Shown here: one piece after another, positions 1 to 10,740 of the stretch
Numbering within the stretch: the first letter of the stretch is position 1
Layout: every line of letters starts with the position of its first letter
Notes under the pieces: model-generated
Told to the model about the DNA's origin: nothing
Seen by the model: only the letters and a program-made list of their open reading frames with translations
Database searches by the model: none
DNA from: Blumeriella jaapii
Lineage: Eukaryota; Ascomycota; Leotiomycetes; Helotiales; Drepanopezizaceae
NCBI GenBank assembly: GCA_009599575.1
Contig: VWND01000018.1
Coordinates: 248,001 to 312,000, forward strand
Reading direction: 5' to 3'
Length of the DNA: 64,000 bases
Translations under genes and position numbers: made by a program

Positions 1-2564
1 TGCTTACAGTACCTACCGTGCGCCCCCGAAAGCTACAGAGTACCTGTACCCTGGAGCTCGGTGAGCTGCCCGCAAGCTTCTTTCGATGAGGTTCCAGCGC
101 CACCAGCCTTGGCTCTGATGAGATGAGAGGCTGTCATTCAGACGCCACCGCCTAGATGTCATGGGCCTGGGGTCGTTGTGGTGCCAAAAAACCGCAACCT
201 CAGGCGGCACCTACAGTACAGTACAGGTACAGTACAGTAAGGTGGTCAGGCGCTAGTCGATAGCTACCCTATCCAGGTACGTAGGTGCCTATCAATACCC
301 TCCTCCTTTTCGATTAGTAGGTACGGTAGGCAGATCACGGTTGTGGCTTTGCTACCCCACCACCTCGACCATCATACTACGCTCCCGCCCATACACTCCG
401 GCTTCTACACCCTCCATCAGCATTCCTCGTGCGTAGCCAGCCGCAGGTCGCCGAAAGTCAGGAATCCTTGCCGTGGAAAGAGAGGGCAGGACGGACGGAC
501 TCGACTTTTCTACTCTCGAGATTTTGCCTCCGAGCTCTACCTGGACAGCTACTCAACTTGCCCTGTTGCCTACGGCGAGACGGAAGAAGCTTCTCCCTCC
601 CGCCATCTACCACCGGCCGACCAGTTCAGCAGACGCGGCAGCTCAGAGACAAGCTACTCAAGCCGGGCCGGGGAGAGCCATACGAGCCAGACCACCATCA
701 CTGCAGACTACCCGGCCGCACCCTACGTTTTTTTTTCTTCTGTTCCCCCGGCCTGTCCCTTTTTCCAGAACACGCCTTCATTTTTACTTTTGCCGGAGAA
801 ATTCGGTTTCTGATGTCTGCCTGCAAATCTTTCTAATTAATGGCATGCTCATCCATCTGCTCATTCGCCCGCTCACCATCGCGCATCTAAGCTTCCCGGA
901 CTCGAGCGTCTCCGGTCCTGGAGCACTAATCTACATTCTTCCTCTCAGCTATACACGCGCCGAGGCATACAACTGGAAGGGCTGCATCACATCACGCCCG
1001 ATCAGGATAGAGACCATCACGCCTTTTCGAGAGACAGCCGCCACATCACTGATCAGTGACTTATGTTTGGCATGACCTCACATGGCATCTACCGAAGTGC
1101 ACACTTGAGACCTTTTTTCGCATCTCGAGCTTTTAAGGAGCCGGACCTTGGCAGATCTTCCAGTGGCATTTTTTGCTTCAAGCCATTCATCTGGGGAGTA
1201 TCGTGGCCAAGTTCAGATCATTCAGCCATCACGGTTCCCCGGCACAGTTTCAGTGGATGCACTACTCTTGGCACTAGCTTCACGTCAGTCTGCTGAGGTC
1301 CTTTTTCATCGGTGGCTGTTTGCACTATTTACAAGACTCCTCTCGCCCCCACCTCCGTATGTTTACGCCTTACCCTTTCCCGCTGATCATTCGCCGTCCA
1401 ACCCCCCTTACATCCTGGCACTTCAAAGTCATCTGCGCGCAATCTGTCTTGCTCCTCTTGGGAACTCTGCGCCATCAATCTCGACTTGCCTCCTACCCTT
1501 GTAGCGACTGCCATTAAGCTTGCTTTACTCTTCCTTCGTTGACTTCACCTCCTCTTCTAACATTGCTACCACACTGCTCTCTTTTAAAACCCCATGTTGC
1601 CGACTGGGATCTGCAAGCACAGCCGTGACGGCATGAACTGATTCTAAGCGGGCATGCGAACAGGTTCATCCAACGGGTAGCTGCATAACCTCTGGAGACC
1701 CGACACTCTCCCGTTGAACATCAACAGCTTCAAGTCTTTGTCTTCAGTAAGTGATCCAACATCTTCCCGTCAGAACTGCGCTCCAGCCGCGCATACCCCT
1801 CTACCGATCCAATATTTGATCCAGCTCCGGCTGACCCGTGTCGATTTTAGGGCCAGCACTCGCATTATCTCATTATCTCTAGTTTCAGCTTCCCGAGACT
1901 TCAGTTCCAACTAGAGGAACGGCCGCTTGTTGAATTGGTACAAGACGCGGATAGCAAGCGTCAGCCGGAGCTCCGTCATCCAACCCTTCTTTCCACACAA
2001 GTTCTTAAACTCTCGGCTACTCTGTTTAGTTTGACACCGGACGAAACCTAAACACCCCTATAGTCGCCTGCGATCAGAGGTTGTGATCTTCACCTGCACG
2101 AGCTTTGATATCGACGGGCACCAGACTTTTTCGGATCGGAACGTTCTCTGCTCGCTCAATCACTTAGACCTGTCACATTTGCAAAAGTGTTTGGCCAATT
2201 TCGTCAGCATTCCATGGAAAATCGCCGCAAATCACAAATCGCAAGCCGTCGACAACACAACCACCAGACTTTGATCTAATCCGTGTTCTTCTATCCTCTC
2301 ACTCGGATTGAAAACTGTACGACCGTCAAACTGGCATACCCAACGTACACTTTGTTCGAGGTAAGTGTGTACTTGGAAGCATCTGGGATTGCTCACCACA
2401 AATTTCGAGCTACCACTGACTACTGATAGCCCGAACACCGTTCTTCGAACAGGCCCATCATACTTGACGATTCCTACGCATCGCCCGAAACTGCGGCTTT
2501 CCACGAAGAAGGGTACGAGGGAGCCCTTGTGGCCAGGGTAGGATCCCCAAAGGACCTCCTTCCC
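1..2564 (+). other. medA upstream and 5' leader region
   Basis: No protein gene is recognised here. The stretch from about 340 is pyrimidine-rich on the + strand, as fungal promoters and 5' leaders often are, and leads into the medA-like gene at 2565. Two good leader introns can be seen: 1747-1850, with a GTAAGT donor, a GGCTGACC-like branch site and a TTTTAG acceptor; and 2361-2429, with a GTAAGT donor and a GATAG acceptor. Several short ATG-started frames lie in the leader and could act as upstream ORFs. Near 211-238 there is a run of GTACA pentamers. The transcription start cannot be placed from sequence. Confidence 0.45.
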
Positions 2565-4802
2565 ATGTCTGCCTACGGGAAAACGCAACCGCAACAGCTT
2601 CACGGTAAGTACAATCGAAGCGGGGTGACTTGGATGCGTACCTCTTGACGATGTATGTTGAGCTTACTCATTAACCAGGCTACGATGCTGCGCGAGGGTA
2701 TTCTGACAACACCTTTTCATACGCAGCGCCAACTTATGGATCGCAACCCCCCGCTTCGGCAGCGACTACCGCACCGGTTTTTCATCATGCCCCTCAGCTG
2801 ACTCCCATGCCATACACTTCAAATCAGGTGCGCGCATCTTATGACGAACATACGGGCCCTTACTTGAACGTCGGCGTTGCAAATTTTGAGATAACGTCGT
2901 ACTCGCCGCATAGAGGAACCCGGGATACCAAGTTCTACGTCTACATTACCTCCCTCTACGAGCTAATGACAGAAGACAGTACTCCTCACTTCTCTCTGAT
3001 GTTCGGACGGCGCAAATGCCAGGCGTCGCTACAGAAGATGAGTCAACAAGGAGCTGTCTGCTCGTACTCAGTCGCGACAGACATCCCTTCATACAGCTCT
3101 ACCGGATGGACTTCATCCGCATCGGTACCGATCTACATGTGGACGGAGAGCGGAGATGGTGATTTGATTGAGAAACAAGAGGTTGGAAATTTTACATATC
3201 TTGATGCTCAAAGCGCGACGAACGCGCCTCTAGGAGCATCCCGGAAACGAGTTGTCGTCGGACTCCACCGAATTGATGAGAAGCCCGTCAAAGCGACTTT
3301 CAGGCCAACAAATAAGACCCAAAGATGAATACAGCACATATGGGTACGCTCAGAGCGAGGCAACTCCGGCGTATACGCCCTATCTACAGCAGAGCAACAA
3401 CTACACGAATCTTGTGCCACAGTACAGTCGGTCTGCAGGAAACTATCATGGGCAACAACCATCCAGACATCTAGCGTATGGCTACTCGACATCGGCAGCT
3501 GCATCTCCACCATCTATCAAGGCGCCATCGCCGCAGGCTGGCAATTGGTACTCGTCTGGCTCGATGGCCCGCAGCCCGGGGGTGCAGTCAAGTTCGGCTT
3601 CCCGGCCGCCTCTTTCGTCACTTCCAACACCGCAGGCGATGCCAGCTTTAGTAAGAACCTCAACGATACAACAGACTCCGAGCCCAGCGACAACGCCACA
3701 CGGAGGAACACATTTCAATGTGTACGGGGGAATTTACAAGGCGAAGCTCGAGGTACACGGTAACCTGGATGACATGGTATCGGGCTGGTCTGATGAAGAG
3801 TGGGAATCCAGGCGGCGGCTAGTGCATTTCCGACGGACACTGACAGGAAGCACGATCACGACAACGTTTCACCCGGTCACCCTCGAGGACCGCCCACCAA
3901 ACACCCCAACAAGTGCCACGATCAGTTGTATATACTGGGAGGAGAAAAATGAGTGTTTTGTTACGAGCGTTGATATGATCTACCTCTTGGGGAAATTGGT
4001 CGAGAACAAATTCACGGTCGAGGAGAAAAACAGAATCCGGAGGAATCTCGAAGGCTTTCGACCACTGACAGTATCAAAAGGCAAGCCTGACAGCGAGGAG
4101 TTTTTCAAGGTCATCATGGGGTTTCCCACCCCAAAGCCTAGGAATATCGAGAAGGATGTCAAGGTGTTTCAGTGGAAGGACCTGTCAACTGCGTTGAAGA
4201 AGATCATTGGCAAATATGTGAGGCTCTCCAAGCGAATGGACCCCTATCCTGTCTCGTCTTTGCTGACTCTAGAGTAGTCGGCTACTCCCGCGTCAGTTTT
4301 ACCACCGTCCCTCACTCCGGTCAGCTCGACGGGGTACGCGACAGAGGGCTCGTCTGCTGGACTGTCGTATCCCAATGATCACCATGGAGGCATCTCGCCG
4401 CGTTCCATATCCAATTCGACGAGTTCGACCTACACCTCCAACATCTCTGCTCGGGCCCTGTCTCCTCGCGATCATAAACCCATGATCCTCCCTGGTGGCA
4501 TCACACACCACCCTCACGATGCGCCGAGTCACTGGCCTACAGGGCAGCATCACATGCAGTCGCACTCCTATCAGCCACTATCCGCCCACAGCACCCGCGA
4601 CGCCTGGGGGATGTATCTCGAAAACGGTACCGCGACTACCAGCGGCACTTCTGCGCCGTCGCAGAATCCCAACCTGCACTATCCCAACCCGCGCATCAAC
4701 ACGGACTCGGCGGCTTCGGGAAGCAACAACGGGATCGTGAGAAGTCTATCGCAGCAGCAGCAACACGCCCACGCCCCTGGTCAGCCGATGCCGCGAACGT
4801 GA
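2565..4802 (+). CDS. medA: Medusa-type developmental regulator (medA/ACR1/REN1 family)
   Basis: The product belongs to the medusa family, which tunes conidiation and development in filamentous ascomycetes and is nuclear. Exons are 2565-2604, 2679-3250, 3252-4217 and 4278-4802, giving about 700 residues. The start is the only in-frame ATG after the leader intron ending at 2429. The first conserved block opens with NFEITSYSPHRGTRDTKFYV (about residue 105) and the second with GGTHFNVYGGIYKAKLEV and continues to ALKKIIGKY; I take this as the DUF7082-type region. The tail is rich in Ser, Pro, Gln and His. Intron 4218-4277 has a GTGAGG donor and a TAG acceptor. Between SRKR (ending at 3250) and the next block LSSDSTEL (from 3252) the frame changes. 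The sequence fits a loss of two bases, because relatives typically read RKRKLS, or one extra base. A 43-nt intron at 3251-3293 would also restore the frame but is implausibly short and has no clear branch site. Confidence 0.85.
2605..2678 (+). other. medA intron 1
   Basis: This 74-nt intron has a GTAAGT donor and an ACCAG acceptor. Joining CACG to GCTAC keeps the frame and gives a continuous Gln/Tyr-rich N-terminus ahead of the conserved domain. Confidence 0.8.
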
Positions 4803-7800
4803 GAGGTTTCTGAGGGCTGCGCCCACCTGGCGATGTGATTGGCGGGGGCGCATGTTGTTGACTTCTGAGGGTGTCCGGGACGGATCATTGGTCAGGTCAT
4901 CTGACGGCCGACCTCTGGCGCCGCCTGCATTATCCTGCCCCCCCCTCGCGTTCCCGTCCCGTATGCCCCTCCCCTTTCCCTCTCGCCCTCCCTCACCTGC
5001 GCTGCGGCGCCATCAGTCCGTCCATCTGCACAACATCTCGACTGCTGCAGCAGGATCGGCATCAACGCATCACCACTTGCTACACTTCGCTCCCTCTCGC
5101 CGCCGTCATCGGTGACCATGGCCGGATCACAGCAATCGAATGCGTGATGTGCTTGCGTGGCCTCTTTCGTCGCTCGGACTGGATGCCCTCTCCCTTTAGC
5201 GAAGCGAGTCATGATCCTCCTGCGTCACGACCCATTTGCGTCCTCGTTGCTTGGTTTTCCGCCACCACCATCATCTCTTGTTGCCTTCGTGACCGGTAAT
5301 CAGCAGGCTTCAAATGTCTTCCTCCTTTAGCCCTCGCAGTATCAACACGCACATGCATTTCTTCACGGAGCGGGGAGGAAGGCGCTGGGTGGGTAACATC
5401 CTGGATCTTTGGTCTGGGGTCTGAGGTTGGCGGTCTGGAGTCTCGGTGGCGTTCTCTTGTTCATGAGCGGGCTGCATCTTCAAAGGCGCATCATCTGCTT
5501 TGTTTCTCTGGTCACTAGTCTCTTCTAATCCCCTCCAATATCTGCTATTCTCACTTTATCTTTGCTGTTCAGAGACCTCTCGTCGTTCCAGTACCGTACA
5601 GATATCCACCTTGTCGTTTGCATTTTCATCTACATTCCGGGATGTTTTCTGCTCCAATGCATTTTGAGAGGAGGGTGACAGCCTCTAGCCATGTAATCAA
5701 TACCAGAGTCCGTCCGTTCACGTGTTCACTTTCTGATTGCCGTTTTCCGGCTGCTCTCTCTCTTTTCTCTCTCTGTAAGGCGTTTCGTATTGTCTATGAG
5801 CAATTGCGCATTGTCTTTGCAAAATCTCAGAATCCCTCTGTTGTGGGGTGGTACGTTGGGTCTGCACTGCACGCATCTTTACCTTTCTTTTCGCTCTTCT
5901 TGCTTCCTCCGTCTCCGCACAGAATTGGCCGGAGTTGCACGTCAACCAGCGCTGGAGGGCGGGGGCGGATCCGCTGTGGTGTTTCCCGATGGGTTGCATT
6001 TTCAACATCTGAGGCAACCAAGCAAAAAAGATCGTTGTTTGATTTGACTGATAGATAGATACCAACTGGGCGGTGTGACTTTTTCTGCGAGGCGCGGGTG
6101 GGGGAAAAGACCGATAGATGGTTGATTGGTCCCTTGGGGGAATGGTTCTGGGTCTGAGAGGCGCAAATCTGTGGATTGGGAAGCACTTTACTGGTGGCGG
6201 TGAAGATGGGATTGACGATGGTGAAGTCACGGTGTCTGGGGATTAATCACTCTTGCTTTCTGCTTATTTTTCTATGCGCTATGGGTGGTACCTCTAGGTG
6301 CACTCAATACCCAGCTTATCAACCTACTAATAGTAGCATAATATCTGATAACAAGGCCCATGGGCTGCTTACTTGAGAGTACATCTTTTTTCTTTGTCAC
6401 CATTCGTTCAGAATCTTGTTGTAGTAGCTGAGTTGATGGCCTGTACTTCACCACCGTCAGTATCTAACGTGCTGTAAGTTGAGTGGCTCCGCTACTCATT
6501 GCTAGTTGTAGCGACCAAGATCAGAGCCGGGTAGAGAGCCTCAACTTACAAGGTGATAACAGCTAATGAATAGTATGCAGCATAGTTGGGTGGGTTTTCA
6601 ATGCCTATGTGGTGTTCAGAGTATGTAGAAGCTTTGGTAGCAGGTATCTCTTTGGTTTTTGTATTTGCAATTCACTTTGGATGACGGGTTCTGTTGGTAT
6701 CTGGTTATGGTTTACAGCTAGCTATGATACACTTCCTATGATTCTAGTCGGAGGAAGAAAGCCGTGAACTGGATGAGATGAACTAACTAGACAGACGGTT
6801 TCTTGGCCTTTACCTAACGTCCACTCGCTCATTCTCTCGCCGTAGCCCTAGACCTGGACTTCAGAATCACACCACACATCCGAGTCCGAATGGGAGTGGT
6901 TGAAATGAAGTTGAGATGCGAAATTCAAGAGTTCCTCTCTCACGGCTTCCCCGCCGTCTTTCGGGCACTTTCCAGTGCGATTGCGCTCTTTCCCATCCAC
7001 TCCGACAATCCCCCCAGTCGACTACAATGCACTTTTCTCCCCCTCCACCCGACTCCACTTTCCACAATCCCGTTCAGCCTAGACAGGTACGCACCTCCCA
7101 ATCCCTACCCAGCACATCCCTACCTAGGCACTGTAGCTGCCCGTCTCAGATCTCAGATACCCGATCTCGCAGATCTACGATCAGATCAGATCGGACTTTG
7201 CCTTTGCCTTTTGATCGACCTCTAGCCTCTACCTAGCTTCTAGTCTTGCTCGCGTGCTCTGATCGACCATCAGCCCAGCCGCGCTCTCTCGCTCGCCTTT
7301 GCCATTTCACCGCTCCCTCTCGAGCTTCCTGGGGGTTCGAGAATGACCGTGACAAGGGAAAGAAGAAAACATCACGCCACTTCCCGCCTCCACGGGGGAT
7401 CTTCTGTTTCAACTAATCTTCTCCAGGTAGCCAGGTACACACAGAAGCGGCCTGGCGGGCGAGCATCCAAAATCAAAGTTCGAGATCACGCCACTTCGCT
7501 TTGTTGATCTGATTTGATCGTCCGTCCGGTCCAGAGATTCCGAGCGACAGTAGAAGTACTTGCGGATGAGTGACAGGTGCGGCTAGACATGGGTGTGCAT
7601 TCACCTGCATGCACATGGATATGCCTTGCTGTCAACTTGCAAGGCTAGATAGAGGACTCTCCATAAATCTAGAGTGCGATCTACGACGTGGTAAATCGAC
7701 ATTGTCATGTCACCACTCCCCGCCATCCCATCTGCCTGCCATCTTACTGTATAGGGTAAGTGGGGCCGGAGTACCTAGCGTACCTAACTTACCTAAGCTT

Positions 7801-9379
7801 AGATACGTACTGTACTGTACTGTAGCTACCTGGCCCGGGTGCAGGTGCTGCTGGGATGAAGGGTTGGGGTCTTACCTCCCCTGTCTCGGTTTCGGTGTTG
7901 GTTCGTCGTCATGTTTTTGGAGGGCCGAAAGAGAGTTCTGACTCGGATTCTTTGCATTCGTTCGTGCGAGCGAGCAGCTTGGTTCGAACTGGGCTTGGAT
8001 CTTTGATCTGGTCGGGTTGGGATAGAGCTTGGTTGAGGGTGAACGAACGCATTGTAGGAGGAAGGTTTGTTTCTTTCCTTTCCTTCTTTTTTTGTTTTGT
8101 TTGGCTCGCTTCGCTTCTTCGCTTCGACTGGACGGGACTGGCTCGATGTCGATGCTGATGTCGATGTCAATGTCAGAGGCTACTTTATGCACATACTGTA
8201 GATGGAAAAAGAAGCTTTGGCCTTCAGAGAGAGTGCGATTAGGGCAGGTGAAGATAGGAAGGGAAAGTGTAAGAGCGAGCCATTAGGGTAGATTAAGCGT
8301 CAAGGGAATGGAAATAGGGCTGACGACAGTACGGCTTTGCAGCGGGAATCACGGATGTATGGAAAACGGGCTATGAAATGATCAATTGCTTGATGAGCAT
8401 GACTCGATAGGCATACTTGGGGAAGTGAAGGCGTCAAATGGTTCTTTGGGTTGCGATTGGTGGAAGGGTAAAAAGGAAGACCTTCCGACCGATATCCTCA
8501 TCTCACCCTCCCCCCCTCCTTCTCCCTCCCGGCATTGTTAAAGAACTGAGCGTGAGCGCGGATGGAATAAGTTGTTATAGTACTGCACGCTTTGTGCTTT
8601 GGGCGCTAAGCGTTCCGATTTCTCTGCACGGAGGTGCCCGGCGCGCAGAGGAGACAGATCCATTCTACGGCTTCTTACCTCCTCGTGGACCTCCAGCGAG
8701 AGTACGCAAGTCCATCCTGTAAACCAAAACACGACACGGTAGCACTCAACACTACACTCACCGTAGCCGACGGCAATCTAAGGAATAGGCTACAGCCCTT
8801 CATAGCCTTGATACGACTCGCCTGGTGCTAGATGTCCCTCCTGCATCCATCTCAGCCGAGCGATGTTTGCTCTACAGTTGAGACTGCGACGCTGACGTTG
8901 ACAGCGAGGCCATCGCGCGTTCACGATGCGACACCTTCGCGTCGTGTGCGTTGGCTGGCTTCTTGGGGCTTCATGCGCTGGCGCGTCTAAGCGTGGTGGA
9001 GAAGCGTGGGTGGCATTTCCAGCCGCGGGCGCAGGCTTTGCTTGCAGGGCTTGCCAAAGAGCACAGCGCTTGCTTGCCATAGGCGGCGAGGGGGTTTTCG
9101 GAGTGTGCTGTTCCGCGTTACTGCTTGTGATTGATTCCTTGTTGGAGATATCCTCGGACCGGAACGATCGTCAAGTTCGCAGCAAAACCAACTGAATAAG
9201 CACTTTCCGACGTTTGTACAACAGCAACCACGTCTCTGCTACTTATCTCGCGCGGATTAGATTTGAGATAGAACCCGAGTTTTGGATAGAGGAATACGAT
9301 ATTCAAAACCCGGAACGTCGTACAACGGAATGAATCAACACACTTATTCTCGCGATAATTGTACGATACACCCATGAGA
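4803..9379. other. Gene-poor intergenic region
   Basis: I recognise no gene in this 4.6-kb stretch. The first part will contain the medA 3' untranslated region. Open frames in 4850-6230 and 6870-8290 are low-complexity, overlap on both strands, and show no domain or codon pattern that I trust. Features seen are a pyrimidine-rich segment at 4920-5110, a cluster of GATC-containing repeats at 7145-7190, and TGTAC pentamers at 7807-7823. A non-coding RNA cannot be excluded. Confidence 0.4.
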
Positions 9380-10740
9380 CTTTTGCCGTCAAATACACAT
9401 GGGAAGAGTTAAAAGCAGATTTCAAAGAATGGACAGAAGACGGCTACGGATTAGTATTACGTAAAGCGCTAAAGTCGTTAACTATATTCACTTTTCAAGT
9501 CACGAGGAATAGTTGTCGAAAGCGGACAAGGACGAGGATACAAAACAGCATTGGAAATGTTGGTACAAGAGAAGGAAAGGAAGGGAATAATTCCGGAAAT
9601 AGCCCAAAAACAACTGGGAAAAAACACGGAAACGAATTCAAGTCACGTATGAACCATGTAAGGGATTGATGTCACGTTTTGGTCACGTTATATCGTAAGC
9701 AACATTTTTGTCGTCTGATGACATAGTCACGTGATCCGTACGCATTTATTGTATTCTAGAGTTCACGACCTTCAACTTAGAAGCCCCGTAGTCAATGCAA
9801 ACCTCCTAAGAACTTTCTGCTCCCTGACAAACCCTCGACAACTTTCACCGACGGTACGGATCTTATTGCGAAGATGTACACATCCATATCAAACTCACTT
9901 CGTATTACAATCCGCCAACTCATACAACGAATGTCAAGCCTGTTTTCGCCAAAACCACTTCGACGACTGTTTTAAGATTCTTTGTACAACGACTCTCGAA
10001 AACCATTATTGCATACCTGATTCGCTAATATTCCTGTACAATCCGTTGACGATCAGGATATCGGCAACGATGACACCGAATTACTCGTACATGTTTCGAA
10101 AAACAGAAACACACTCCGAATCAATCCAAACTCAAGAATTCGACAAGAAGCAGCAGCCCGGGCAAGTCAAGAAACAACCCAAACCCGGATTTCGTTTTTT
10201 TTTTTTTTTCCTTAAGCCCAGGAACAAAGCACGGCAAATACGTTACAATCCCAAGCGGTTTCGTACAACGAGGTACAACACCTGATTAATGCCGCTATTC
10301 GGGAGGAAAGAGAAGCAAGCGGGGCTAGACAAGCAGCTTTACTACCGTCAGCGCCCGTATTTTTGCCATTTGCATAATCAGCATAACCAAATCCACAAAT
10401 CCAATCCCAGGTACAATGACAGCAAACCCAGCCATTGTACACACGACCACCGAGGGAGGCATACTCAGTTCCACTCGAACCCGAGGTTCCTAGACCCAAT
10501 GCCCTTCCAATCCCGAATGACTTCAACTTCGAAACCGCGTCTCGGGATTTGTACGATCAGTATCCGAAACACGAAGGAATTCACCACGTGAATCTGGACG
10601 TCAAAGCAAAAGCGCAAAAGGATCTGGCCAAAATGTATTATATTTCCCAAAAGCACACCGGGAAAAACGACGACCGTCTGGACGAAAAGCTCAAAGTTTG
10701 CTACGGCAACTTTGTGCGCCACCACACTGTGTCGCACTCG
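9380..10740 (+). mobile_element. Relic of an LTR-retrotransposon gag region
   Basis: The + strand carries decayed coding sequence in several frames. It begins with a stretch reading YTWEELKADFKEWTEDGYG and moves through frames interrupted by stops. It ends near 10640-10730 with MYYISQKHTGKNDDRLDEKL followed by KVCYGNF. The last block resembles the short conserved box found near the start of many fungal retroelement polyproteins, where the pattern is roughly KYSG, acidic residues, F.KL and an aromatic. No reverse transcriptase, integrase or flanking LTR pair was recognised, so only a gag-side fragment seems to remain. A run of T at 10196-10209 interrupts it. Family assignment is an inference. 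Confidence 0.5.

Noticed and set aside
3251..3293. Possible 43-nt intron in the medA-like gene
   Set aside because: It would fix the frame, but it is shorter than normal fungal introns, lacks a clear branch site and would delete a conserved-looking SPSKR segment.
5618..6230. Opposed open frames on both strands downstream of medA
   Set aside because: They are low-complexity and mutually overlapping, with no intron or domain support. This is likely untranslated or intergenic sequence.
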